Assembly (NCBI GenBank): GCA_023433185.1
Contig: JAEZEN010000610.1
Location: 1 to 9,133 of the forward strand
Source of the DNA: Pseudomonadota bacterium
GTDB lineage: Bacteria > Pseudomonadota > Alphaproteobacteria > Rhizobiales > Kaistiaceae
Length of the DNA stretch: 9,133 nt
Reading direction: 5' to 3'
Both the position numbers and the translations under genes were made by a program. Below, piece after piece: positions 1 through 6,321 of this stretch. Each line of letters opens with the position of its first letter. The first letter of the stretch is position 1. The notes beneath the pieces are model-generated. The model was not told the origin of the DNA and ran no database searches. It saw only the letters and a list, made by a program, of their open reading frames with translations.

Positions 1-233
1 GCACGCAGCCGTGCCGTCGTCATCCGCGCGAGGCGCACGGCGATACTGAGCAGCGTCGCCTCGAGCAGACCGTCCTTGTCCTTGAAGTAGTGGGCGATGA
101 GCCCCGCCGAGACGCCCGCGCGCTGGCCGATGAGCGCCAGCGTCGCGGCGCCGAAGCCGACCTCCGCGATGGTGTCGATGGTCGCGGCGACAAGTTGCCG
201 GCGACGCAGGTCCTCGGCGTCGTTGCGATCCAT
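1..233 (-). CDS. betI: BetI-like TetR-family transcriptional repressor (5' part only; runs off the left edge)
   Basis: Reading the minus strand from the ATG at 233-231 gives 77 open codons to the window edge. The N-terminus carries the RRRQL segment (about residues 10-14), a helix-turn-helix in the order EVGF, IGQRAGVSAGLIAHYF, and then KDKDGLLEATL (about residues 51-61). This lines up almost residue for residue with the N-terminal DNA-binding domain of BetI, which I recall as RRRQLI, RRAGVSTGIISHYF, KNGLLEATM. BetI represses choline uptake and choline-to-betaine genes and is released by choline or a choline-derived ligand. The ligand-binding C-terminal domain lies outside the window, so the effector cannot be judged here. 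The start was chosen because it matches the usual BetI N-terminus; only a weak purine-rich stretch lies upstream (about 246-257). The gene is divergent from the choXWV-type transporter, and a candidate operator sits 32 bp upstream of its start codon, which suggests autoregulation and control of the transporter. The family call is firm; that it is the functional bet-operon BetI is inferred. Confidence 0.88.
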   Translation of the reverse strand, partial: MDRNDAEDLRRRQLVAATIDTIAEVGFGAATLALIGQRAGVSAGLIAHYFKDKDGLLEATLLSIAVRLARMTTARLR

Positions 234-264
234 CTGCGGCCCGGCCGTCCTGCTTCCTGCCCGT

Positions 265-284
265 CGTTGAACGGCCAATCAACG
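265..284. promoter_or_regulatory. Candidate BetI operator, site 1
   Basis: The core TTGAACGGCCAATCAA (267-282) sits inside a dyad with CGTTGA (265-270) facing TCAACG (279-284) across 8 bp. A second, overlapping imperfect dyad of the form TTG-N2-CG-N2-CAA covers 267-278. This closely resembles the BetI-box sequences I recall from enterobacteria and vibrios (TTGAACGTCCAATCAA-like). It lies 32 bp upstream of the betI-like start codon, a position where bound repressor could block that promoter. A second, near-identical copy occurs at 364-379. No convincing -35/-10 pair could be assigned around it. Confidence 0.6.
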
Positions 285-363
285 CGCATCCCCCGGAAAA
301 CACAAGCGCTGTCGCGCCCGGCCCGCGGCGCGGCGTCCCGGCCGTAGCCGAGCAGGCTCTACT

Positions 364-379
364 TTGAACGACCAAATAA
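364..379. promoter_or_regulatory. Candidate BetI operator, site 2
   Basis: TTGAACGACCAAATAA matches site 1 at 13 of 16 positions in the same orientation, and keeps the TTGAACG-N-CCAA core. It lies in a short A/T-rich patch (about 363-380) that stands out against the GC-rich surroundings, as expected near a promoter. It is 128 bp upstream of the choX-type start codon, so it would suit control of the transporter operon. The transcription start is not identifiable by eye. Confidence 0.5.
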
Positions 380-406
380 TGATGCATGAAGTGGAAGTTC
401 TCCTTG

Positions 407-457
407 CCTGCCGGCGCAGGATCGGGATTGTCTGCCTCAATTGCTGCCCGGCGCAGG
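407..457 (+). repeat. Pair of repeated small hairpins in the transporter leader
   Basis: CCTGC-CGGC-GCAGG (407-420) is a 5-bp stem with a 4-base loop. CTGC-CCGGC-GCAG (444-456) is a second, similar hairpin. Both contain the same 10-base run CCGGCGCAGG (411-420 and 448-457), so this is a direct repeat as well as two stem-loops. They lie between candidate operator 2 and the choX-type ribosome-binding site. They could be leader-RNA structure, or the remains of a small repeat unit. The stems are short and such matches are not rare in GC-rich DNA, so function is uncertain. Confidence 0.35.
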
Positions 458-507
458 CGTGTTGTCGCCGATCACGGGCACCTCGAGATCATGCAGGGAG
501 GACGGAG

Positions 508-1464
508 ATGCTTACTCGGGTGATGTGCGCGATCCTCGCCGGGGCCGCGGCGGCTGTCGCCATGCCGCTCGCGTCCGCGGCGGCCCAGGATTCCGCCGCC
601 TGCCGGACGGTGCGCTTTGCCGATGTCGGCTGGACCGACATCACCGCGACCACCGCGCTCGCTGCCCGCGTCCTCAGGGGGCTGGGCTACACGCCCGCGG
701 ACCAGGTTCTCTCCGTCCCCGTAACCTATGCCTCGCTCAAGAACGGCGACATCGACGTCTTCCTCGGCAACTGGATGCCGACGATGGAGGCGGACCTGCG
801 GCCCTATCTCGACGACGGGTCGGTCGAGGTCATCGAGCGGCCCAACCTCCAGGGCGCGAAATATACGCTGGCGGTGCCGCAATATACCTTCGCGGCCGGC
901 CTCGAGACCTTCCAGGACATCGCCCGGTTCCGGGAGGCGCTCGACGGCAAAATCTACGGCATCGAACCGGGCAACGACGGCAACCGGCTCATCCTCGACA
1001 TGATCGAGAACAACCAGTTCGACCTTGGCGGGTTCGAACTCGTGGAGTCGAGCGAGCAGGGGATGCTGGCCCAGGTCGCGCGGGCGACGTCGCGGCAGCA
1101 GCCGATCGTGTTCCTCGGCTGGGAGCCGCATCCGATGAACGCGTCCTTCCGCATGCGCTACCTCGGCGGCGGCGACGAGGTGTTCGGCCCGAACTATGGC
1201 GGCGCCACCGTCTACACAAATGTCCGCGCCGGCTACCTTACGGAATGTCCGAACGCCGGCAAGTTGATCTCCAACCTCCGCTTCACCCTGCCCATGGAGA
1301 ACGAGGTGATGGCGGCGATGCTCGACGACGGCAAGGATGCCGCCGTCGCCGCGGAGGAATGGCTGAAGAAGAACCCCCGCGCCTGGGAAGGGTGGCTGAA
1401 GGACGTCACCACCTTCGGCGGGGCGCCCGGGCTCGAGGCTGTGAAGAAGAGCCTCGGGCTCTAG
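508..1464 (+). CDS. choX: ChoX-type periplasmic choline/quaternary-amine-binding protein of an ABC importer
   Basis: The 318-residue product is a type II periplasmic binding protein (OpuAC/ProX-like family) that delivers a quaternary amine to the ChoW/ChoV transporter. Residues 1-26 form a Sec signal peptide (MLTR start, alanine-rich core, ASAAA cleavage region), followed by the mature protein. The residues known to form the choline site of Sinorhizobium meliloti ChoX (from memory Trp43, Asp45, Trp90, Tyr119, Asn156, Trp205) all have counterparts at nearly the same numbering: W42 and D44 in GWTD, W89 in GNWMP, Y119 in KYT, N156 in GNDGN, and W205 in LGWEPHP. C32 and C247 could form a disulfide in the periplasm. 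The start at 508 is preferred over upstream in-frame codons because a GGGAGGACGGAG ribosome-binding site (496-507) sits just before it, the signal peptide begins there, and the upstream reading (364-507) is cysteine-rich and unlike coding sequence. This is the first gene of the plus-strand cluster; the permease gene follows after 60 bp. A choline ligand fits the site best, but carnitine-binding homologues (CaiX) share this fold. Confidence 0.9.
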   Translation: MLTRVMCAILAGAAAAVAMPLASAAAQDSAACRTVRFADVGWTDITATTALAARVLRGLGYTPADQVLSVPVTYASLKNGDIDVFLGNWMPTMEADLRPYLDDGSVEVIERPNLQGAKYTLAVPQYTFAAGLETFQDIARFREALDGKIYGIEPGNDGNRLILDMIENNQFDLGGFELVESSEQGMLAQVARATSRQQPIVFLGWEPHPMNASFRMRYLGGGDEVFGPNYGGATVYTNVRAGYLTECPNAGKLISNLRFTLPMENEVMAAMLDDGKDAAVAAEEWLKKNPRAWEGWLKDVTTFGGAPGLEAVKKSLGL

Positions 1465-1509
1465 CCCGTCGGCGATCGTCGCCCTTCCCGGAGGGGCGGC
1501 ATCTCCGGG
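1455..1509 (+). promoter_or_regulatory. Stem-loop cluster across the choX stop codon and the choX-choW gap
   Basis: Three stem-loops can be drawn. One covers the choX stop codon: CGGGC (1455-1459) pairs with GCCCG (1464-1468) across a 4-base loop. The second spans 1480-1498: CGCCCTTC pairs with GGAGGGGCG-type sequence, giving 8 pairs including one G-U and a 3-base loop. The third pairs CCCGGAG (1487-1493) with CTCCGGG (1503-1509), 7 perfect pairs with a 9-base loop, and cannot coexist with the second. No T-run follows, so this is not a typical rho-independent terminator. Such structures after a binding-protein gene often stabilise its mRNA and keep it in excess over the permease. The only Shine-Dalgarno-like run upstream of choW (GGAGGGG, 1490-1496) is buried in these stems. 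Confidence 0.5.
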
Positions 1510-1524
1510 CTCCCCGAACCGCCC

Positions 1525-2379
1525 ATGGAAGATTGGATCACGGAACACAAGATTCCGCTCGGGGCGTGGCTCAAGGCGGTCGTCGACTTCCTCAACCGCC
1601 ACGCCGCGGGGTTCTTCGATCTCGTCATCCTCGTCCTCGGCGGCATCATTGACGGGCTGCTTTCCGTCCTTGAATGGTTTCCGCCCCTCGTCCTGATCCT
1701 GCTCTTCGCCGCCGGGGCCTACGCGCTGCACCGCTCCCTCGCCCTCGCCGCGGGGGTGCTGATCGGCCTGCTCCTCATCATGAATCTGGGCTACTGGCAG
1801 GCCACGCTCCAGACGCTGGCGCTCGTCCTCTGCGCGACGCTGGTCTCGGTCGCCATCGGCATCCCGGTGGGCATCGCCGCCGCGCACCGGCGCTGGCTCT
1901 ACACGGCGATCCGGCCGCTCCTCGACCTGATGCAGACGATCCCGACCTTCGTCTACCTGATCCCGACGCTGGTGCTCTTGGGGCTCGGCATGGTCCCCGG
2001 CCTCATCTCCACCGTGATCTTCGCGATCGCCGCCCCCATGCGCCTCACCCAGCTCGGCATCTCCTCGGTGCCGCGGCCGCTGCTGGAGGCCGGCGAGGCG
2101 TTCGGCGCGACGCGGCGGCAGCTGCTCTGGAAGGTCGAGCTGCCCTATGCGCTGCCGACCATCACGGCCGGCGTCACCCAATGCATCATGCTGTCGCTGT
2201 CGATGGTGGTGATCGCGGCGCTGGTCGGGGCCGACGGCCTCGGCAAGCCGGTGGTCCGGGCCCTCAACACCGTCAACGTCGCCATGGGCTTCGAGGCCGG
2301 CATCGCGATCGTCATCCTGGCCATCATTCTCGACCGCGTCTGCAAGCTGCCGGCTCGCGGCCGGAAGCCGGGCCGGTAG
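1525..2379 (+). CDS. choW: ChoW-type inner-membrane permease of the quaternary-amine ABC importer
   Basis: The 284-residue product is a membrane permease of the ProW/OpuAB/ChoW family. It forms the channel (probably as a homodimer) that receives substrate from the ChoX-type protein and couples to the ATPase. Hydrophobic segments are visible at about 33-50, 53-86, 95-120, 141-160, 160-178, 221-240 and 254-270. The cytoplasmic EAA loop that contacts the ATPase is clear: E188-A-G-E-A-F-G194 through about P211, with LP at 206-207. The N-terminal segment WITEHKIPLGAW is typical of ChoW and supports the chosen ATG. No Shine-Dalgarno sequence lies at normal distance; the nearest purine run is about 29 bases upstream in a hairpin, so translation may depend on RNA folding or coupling. 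The gene ends 5 bp before the ATPase start. Family assignment is firm; substrate follows from the binding protein. Confidence 0.92.
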   Translation: MEDWITEHKIPLGAWLKAVVDFLNRHAAGFFDLVILVLGGIIDGLLSVLEWFPPLVLILLFAAGAYALHRSLALAAGVLIGLLLIMNLGYWQATLQTLALVLCATLVSVAIGIPVGIAAAHRRWLYTAIRPLLDLMQTIPTFVYLIPTLVLLGLGMVPGLISTVIFAIAAPMRLTQLGISSVPRPLLEAGEAFGATRRQLLWKVELPYALPTITAGVTQCIMLSLSMVVIAALVGADGLGKPVVRALNTVNVAMGFEAGIAIVILAIILDRVCKLPARGRKPGR

Positions 2380-2384
2380 CGCCG

Positions 2385-3563
2385 ATGCCCGCGATCCGCT
2401 TCGACCGTGTCGACATCCTCTTCGGCGGCGATACCGCCGCGGCGCTGCGGATGCTCGACGAGGGCGCCGGGCGCGAGGCGGTGATCGCGGCGACCGACTG
2501 CGTGCCGGGCGCCGTCGGCATCGACCTTGCGGTCGAGCCCGGCGAGATCTGCGTGCTGATGGGGCTGTCGGGATCAGGCAAGTCGACGGTGCTGCGGGCC
2601 GTCAACCGCCTGAATGCCGCCACCCGCGGCACGGTGACGGTCGAGCACGGCGGGCGGAGCATCGACATCGGCAGCGCCGACGCCGCGACGCTTCGCGACC
2701 TCCGGACCCGCGCCGTCGCGATGGTGTTCCAGCAATTCGCGCTGCTGCCGTGGCGGACGGTCCGCCACAATGTCGGCTTCGGGCTCGAGCTCGCCGGCGT
2801 CGGCGCCGCCGAGCGGAACCGCATCGTCGACGAGAAGCTGGCTCTGGTAGGGCTGTCCGGCTGGTCGGAGAAGTATTCGCACGAGCTGTCCGGCGGCATG
2901 CAGCAGCGGGTCGGCCTCGCCCGGGCGCTCGCCACCGATGCGCCCATCCTGCTCATGGACGAGCCGTTCTCAGCCCTGGACCCGCTGATCCGCGACAAGC
3001 TTCAGGACGAACTGCTCGCCCTCCAGCGCACCCTCCGCAAGACCATCCTCTTCGTCAGCCACGATCTCGACGAGGCGCTGAAGCTCGGCAATCGGATCGC
3101 CATCCTCGACGGCGGCCGGATCGTCCAGGACGGTACCGCCGAGGACATCCTGCTCCGACCGGCGAATGCCTATGTCGCCGAGTTCGTCCGCCACATGAAC
3201 CCGCTCAACGTGCTGCGCGGCAATTCGGTGATGACGCCAGCCTCGGCGCTGCCGCGCGAGGCCGGCGCGCTGGTGATCGCCCGCGGCCCGATCTGCGTCC
3301 AGGTCGACGACGACGGGCGTCCGGTGGGCGTGACGCTCGCGGGCCGCGAGGGACGGATCGTGGCGGCCGACGGAGAGACCGGCTTCACGCCGTCCCTCGC
3401 AACGCAGGACTTCATCGTCGCGCCCGTCGACCTGACGCTCCGCGCCGCCATCGCGCTGAAGAGCCAGAGCGAGCATCCGATCCTGCTCGTCGACCAGCTC
3501 GGACGCCTCGCCGGTCTCTGCGGCGACGAGGAGATCTACCGGAGCCTTCTGCAGCGCCGGTGA
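2385..3563 (+). CDS. choV: ChoV-type ATP-binding subunit of the quaternary-amine ABC importer
   Basis: The 392-residue product is the cytoplasmic ATPase of the importer, in the ProV/OpuAA/ChoV family. The N-terminal extension before the nucleotide-binding fold (RMLDEGAGRE, about 22-31) is typical of ProV-like proteins. All ABC motifs are present: Walker A GLSGSGKST (60-68), Q-loop VFQQFALLPW (114-123), signature LSGGMQQR (168-175), Walker B ILLMDEP with E193, D-loop SALD (196-199) and switch histidine H226 in FVSHD. After the ATPase domain (to about 270) comes a C-terminal tail of about 120 residues, which looks like one degenerate CBS-type module; in ProV/OpuAA this region senses ionic strength or nucleotides. 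The ATG at 2385 follows the permease stop by 5 bp and precedes the standard N-terminus; the open frame continues upstream only as overlap with choW. This is the last transporter gene; a 97-bp gap separates it from the catabolic genes. Confidence 0.92.
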   Translation: MPAIRFDRVDILFGGDTAAALRMLDEGAGREAVIAATDCVPGAVGIDLAVEPGEICVLMGLSGSGKSTVLRAVNRLNAATRGTVTVEHGGRSIDIGSADAATLRDLRTRAVAMVFQQFALLPWRTVRHNVGFGLELAGVGAAERNRIVDEKLALVGLSGWSEKYSHELSGGMQQRVGLARALATDAPILLMDEPFSALDPLIRDKLQDELLALQRTLRKTILFVSHDLDEALKLGNRIAILDGGRIVQDGTAEDILLRPANAYVAEFVRHMNPLNVLRGNSVMTPASALPREAGALVIARGPICVQVDDDGRPVGVTLAGREGRIVAADGETGFTPSLATQDFIVAPVDLTLRAAIALKSQSEHPILLVDQLGRLAGLCGDEEIYRSLLQRR

Positions 3564-3566
3564 CGA

Positions 3567-3647
3567 CGCCCGGACAGACGGCCGCATTGCGATTCGGGCG
3601 GCGCTGAACGACGCTACGGGAGCGTGGCCGGGGACCGGCTGTCGGCC
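3567..3647 (+). promoter_or_regulatory. Possible stem-loops between transporter and catabolic genes
   Basis: In the 97-bp gap, CGCCCG (3567-3572) can pair with CGGGCG (3595-3600) across 22 bases. ACGCT (3611-3615) pairs with AGCGT (3621-3625) across 5 bases. GGCCG (3626-3630) pairs with CGGCC (3643-3647) across 12 bases, ending right at the ribosome-binding site of the next gene. No T-run follows any of them. They may cause partial termination, mRNA processing or translational control between the two halves of the cluster. Alternatively the gap holds a second promoter that I cannot recognise. Confidence 0.3.
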
Positions 3648-3655
3648 AAGGGGGA
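3648..3655 (+). promoter_or_regulatory. Ribosome-binding site that selects ATG 3661
   Basis: AAGGGGGA lies 5 bases before ATG 3661 and only 2 bases before the in-frame GTG at 3658. The spacing favours the ATG as the start of the flavoprotein. Confidence 0.6.
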
Positions 3656-3660
3656 CGGTG

Positions 3661-5433
3661 ATGGAAGCGAAGGACGCGACGGCCGCCGCGTCGTCATGGC
3701 TCGCAGCGCTCGGGGCAGCGCTTGAAGCAAGGGACGGCGCCGCGGCGGCGGCGTTGTTCGGCGAGGAGTGCTACTGGCGCGACCTCGTGACCTTCACCTG
3801 GAACATCCGTACCGTCGAGGGGCGGGACGGGATCGCGGCGATGCTCGCCGCGACGCTGCCCACGACCGCGCCGGCGAACTTCATCCTCGAACGCCCGGCG
3901 GAAACGGCCGACGGCGTCGTCTCGGCCTGGTTCACCTTCGAGACCGCGGTCGCCCGCGGCATCGGCCACCTCCGGCTCAGGGACGGCAGGGGCTATACCC
4001 TCCTCACCACGATGACCGAGCTGAAGGGGCACGAGGAGAAGCGCCTTGCCACCCGGGAGCCGGGCATCGTCCACGGCGCCCGGCGCGACCGCACCACCTG
4101 GAGCGAGGCCAGACGCCACGAGGCCGAGACCCTCGGGCGAAGCGTCCAGCCCTATGTCGTCATCGTGGGCGGCGGCCAGGGCGGCATCACGCTCGGCGCC
4201 CGCCTCCGCCGCCTCGGCGTGCCGACGATCATCGTCGAGAAGAACGCGCGGGCCGGCGATTCTTGGCGGAACCGCTACCGCTCGCTCGTCCTCCACGATC
4301 CGGTCTGGTACGACCACCTGCCCCACATCCCGTTCCCCGCGCACTGGCCGGTGTTCACGCCCAAGGACCAGATGGGCGACTGGCTGGAGATGTACGCCAG
4401 GGTGATGGAACTCAACTACTGGAGCGCCACCGAATGCGTGCACGCGGCATTCGATGAGACGGCTGAGGAATGGGCGGTCACCGTCCGACGCGACGGTGAC
4501 GAGATCGTGCTCCGCCCGCAGCATCTCGTCTTCGCCACAGGCTCCTACGGGCCGCCGCGCCAGCCTGCCATCCCCGGGCAAGACCTCTTCCGCGGCGAGC
4601 AGTACCACTCGAGCCGCCATGTCTCCGGGGCGCCCTACCGCGGCAAGCGCTGCGTCGTCCTCGGCGCCAACTCGTCGGCCCACGACATCTGCGCCGACCT
4701 CTGGGAGAGCGAGGCGGCGGAGGTGACGATGATCCAGCGCACCCCGACGACGGTGGTGCGCTCCGAGACGATGATGGAGGTCGGCTTCGCGCCGCTCTAT
4801 TCGGAGGAGGCGGGGGCGCGCGGCATCGACGTCGACCGGGCCGACCTGATCTTCGCCTCGGTGCCCTTCCGCCTGCTGCCCGCCGCCCAGACGAAGCTGA
4901 CCGACGAGATGGCCCGCCGCGACGCCGACCTGATGGCGCGGCTGAACGCCGCCGGCTTCCGTACCGACTACGGGCCGGACGGCTCGGGACTGCTGATGAA
5001 GGCGCTCCGCACGGGCAGCGGCTACTACCTCGACGTCGGCTGCTCGGAGCTGATCGCCAGCGGCGCGGTCAAGGTGCGGAGCGGCGTCGAGATCGCGCGC
5101 CTCACCGAGGACGCCGTGATGCTCAGCGACGGGACCGCACTTCCCGCCGACCTCGTGGTCTACGCCACCGGCTACCGTCCGATGGACGCCTGGGTCGCGC
5201 AGCTCATCTCGCCCGACGTGGCCAGGAAGGTCGGGCCCAACTGGGGATACGGCTCGGGTACCCGCGGCGATCCCGGCCCGTGGCAGGGCGAGCTCCGCAA
5301 CATGTGGAAGCCGCTCGCCCAGGAAGCGCTCTGGTTCCACGGCGGCAACCTTCATCTGTCGCGCCACTACTCGCTCTATCTCGCGCTCCAGCTCAAGGCG
5401 CGGATGGAGGGCATCCCGACGCCGGTGTACTGA
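3661..5433 (+). CDS. SnoaL/NTF2-like domain fused to a flavin-containing monooxygenase
   Basis: The 590-residue protein has two parts. Residues 1 to about 130 form an NTF2/SnoaL-like domain (LEARDGAAAAALF, CYWRD, TVEGRDGI). Residues about 163-590 form a class B flavoprotein monooxygenase. The FAD-binding GGGQGG (170-175) follows the strand VVIV, and E193 ends the second strand. F310-x-G-x-x-x-H316-x-x-x-H320 corresponds to the FMO/BVMO fingerprint (usually ending in Y, F or W). GANSSA (335-340) is the NADPH-binding motif, and ATGYR (502-506) is the conserved C-terminal motif. Such enzymes use NADPH and O2 to oxygenate nitrogen, sulfur or carbonyl substrates. The architecture is longer than trimethylamine monooxygenase (about 450 residues, no SnoaL domain), so that name is not applied. 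It follows the transporter after 97 bp, and the SDR gene follows after 86 bp. A role in the quaternary-amine pathway is inferred from position only. Candidate reactions are N-oxygenation or Baeyer-Villiger oxidation of a keto intermediate; neither can be decided from sequence. Confidence 0.85.
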   Translation: MEAKDATAAASSWLAALGAALEARDGAAAAALFGEECYWRDLVTFTWNIRTVEGRDGIAAMLAATLPTTAPANFILERPAETADGVVSAWFTFETAVARGIGHLRLRDGRGYTLLTTMTELKGHEEKRLATREPGIVHGARRDRTTWSEARRHEAETLGRSVQPYVVIVGGGQGGITLGARLRRLGVPTIIVEKNARAGDSWRNRYRSLVLHDPVWYDHLPHIPFPAHWPVFTPKDQMGDWLEMYARVMELNYWSATECVHAAFDETAEEWAVTVRRDGDEIVLRPQHLVFATGSYGPPRQPAIPGQDLFRGEQYHSSRHVSGAPYRGKRCVVLGANSSAHDICADLWESEAAEVTMIQRTPTTVVRSETMMEVGFAPLYSEEAGARGIDVDRADLIFASVPFRLLPAAQTKLTDEMARRDADLMARLNAAGFRTDYGPDGSGLLMKALRTGSGYYLDVGCSELIASGAVKVRSGVEIARLTEDAVMLSDGTALPADLVVYATGYRPMDAWVAQLISPDVARKVGPNWGYGSGTRGDPGPWQGELRNMWKPLAQEALWFHGGNLHLSRHYSLYLALQLKARMEGIPTPVY

Positions 5434-5506
5434 GGAAACGGCTTGCGGCGGCGGCTGAACCCGCTACCAATCGCGCCGAGGCCGGCGGGACGTCCGGCAA
5501 TGCCGG

Positions 5507-5513
5507 GGAGGAG
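5507..5513 (+). promoter_or_regulatory. Ribosome-binding site that selects the GTG start at 5520
   Basis: GGAGGAG ends 6 bases before GTG 5520, an ideal spacing. It justifies the non-ATG start of the SDR gene over upstream in-frame codons that would overlap the flavoprotein gene. Confidence 0.75.
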
Positions 5514-5519
5514 AACAGC

Positions 5520-6320
5520 GTGACCGAGACGGAGATTTCGCCCGACCTTGCGGCGGGGATTGCCGGGCAGCGGGTGCTGGTCACGGCCGGGGCGGGCGGC
5601 ATCGGCCGCGCGATCGCGCGGCGACTCCTCACGCATGGCGCGCGGGTCTTCGTCTGCGACGTCTCGGATGCCGTGCTCGATGCCTTCGGCCACGCGTATC
5701 CCGAGGTCGGCCGCATCAGGGCCGACGTCGCCGACGAGGGCGATGTCGACCGGATGTTCGTCGCCGCGGAAGCGTATCTCGGCGGCCTCGACGCGCTGGT
5801 CAACAACGCCGGCATCGCCGGGCCGACCGGCGGGGTCGACGAGATCGACCCGGCCGACTGGCGTCGCACGATCGACGTCTGCCTCACCGGCCAGTTCCTT
5901 TGCGCGCGCCGCGCCGTGCCGCTCCTCAAGGCCGCGGGCGGCGGCTCGATCGTCAGCATGTCGTCGGCCGCCGGCCGTCACGGCTACGCCTTCCGCACCC
6001 CCTATTCGGCGGCCAAGTGGGGCGTCATCGGCTTTACCCAGAGCCTCGCCAAGGAGCTCGGGCCGGCGGGCATCCGGGTCAACGCCATCCTGCCCGGCAT
6101 CGTCGACGGGCCGCGCATGGAGGGCGTCATCCGCGACCGCGCCGCCCAGCTCGGCATTCCCTATGCCGAGATGGAGGCGCAGTACCTGTCGAAGGTCTCG
6201 CTGCGGACCATGGTCAGCCAGGACGACGTGGCGGCGATGGTCGCCTTCCTTCTCTCCGATGCCGGGCGGCGGGTCTCGGGCCAGTCGCTCGGCGTCGACG
6301 GCAACGTGGAGGCGCTCTGA
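5520..6320 (+). CDS. Short-chain dehydrogenase/reductase (SDR), probably NAD-dependent hydroxy-acid dehydrogenase
   Basis: The 266-residue product is a classical SDR. It has the cofactor loop T22-A-G-A-G-G-I-G29 (alanine in place of the first glycine of TGxxxGxG), D47 after the second strand (favours NAD over NADP), NNAG (95-98), catalytic S149, Y162 and K166 (YSAAK), a PG segment after the active site (LPGIVDGPRM, 191-200), and the C-terminal GVDGN. The GTG start at 5520 is chosen for its strong ribosome-binding site and because normal SDR sequence begins about 15 residues later. It is followed after one base by the 3-hydroxyacid dehydrogenase gene (TGA-C-ATG), so the two are almost certainly translationally coupled. 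Oxidation of a beta-hydroxy acid, or of the opposite enantiomer to its neighbour's substrate, is plausible from context. The family is too broad to name a substrate. Confidence 0.9.
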   Translation: MTETEISPDLAAGIAGQRVLVTAGAGGIGRAIARRLLTHGARVFVCDVSDAVLDAFGHAYPEVGRIRADVADEGDVDRMFVAAEAYLGGLDALVNNAGIAGPTGGVDEIDPADWRRTIDVCLTGQFLCARRAVPLLKAAGGGSIVSMSSAAGRHGYAFRTPYSAAKWGVIGFTQSLAKELGPAGIRVNAILPGIVDGPRMEGVIRDRAAQLGIPYAEMEAQYLSKVSLRTMVSQDDVAAMVAFLLSDAGRRVSGQSLGVDGNVEAL

Positions 6321-6321
6321 C

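Noticed and set aside
364..507. In-frame upstream extension of the choX-type gene
   Set aside because: It is cysteine- and arginine-rich, lacks family similarity, would remove the signal peptide from the N-terminus, and a good ribosome-binding site precedes 508.
472..2181. Long minus-strand open frame opposite choX and choW
   Set aside because: Shadow of the genuine plus-strand genes: low-complexity charged sequence with no recognisable domain.
1674..2384. Upstream extension of the ATPase gene through the permease gene
   Set aside because: It overlaps choW in another frame and has Arg/Pro-rich sequence. The ATPase family N-terminus begins at the ATG at 2385.
3661..5433. Trimethylamine monooxygenase (Tmm)
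   Set aside because: The protein carries an extra N-terminal NTF2-like domain, is about 140 residues longer, and its fingerprint differs. Only the broad class is supported.
5481..5498. Hairpin GCCGG/CCGGC in the flavoprotein-SDR gap
   Set aside because: A 5-bp stem with an 8-base loop and no T-run is expected often by chance at this base composition.
5280..5519. Upstream extension of the SDR gene into the flavoprotein gene
   Set aside because: The GTG at 5520 has an ideal ribosome-binding site and the SDR fold starts soon after it; the extension has no family match.
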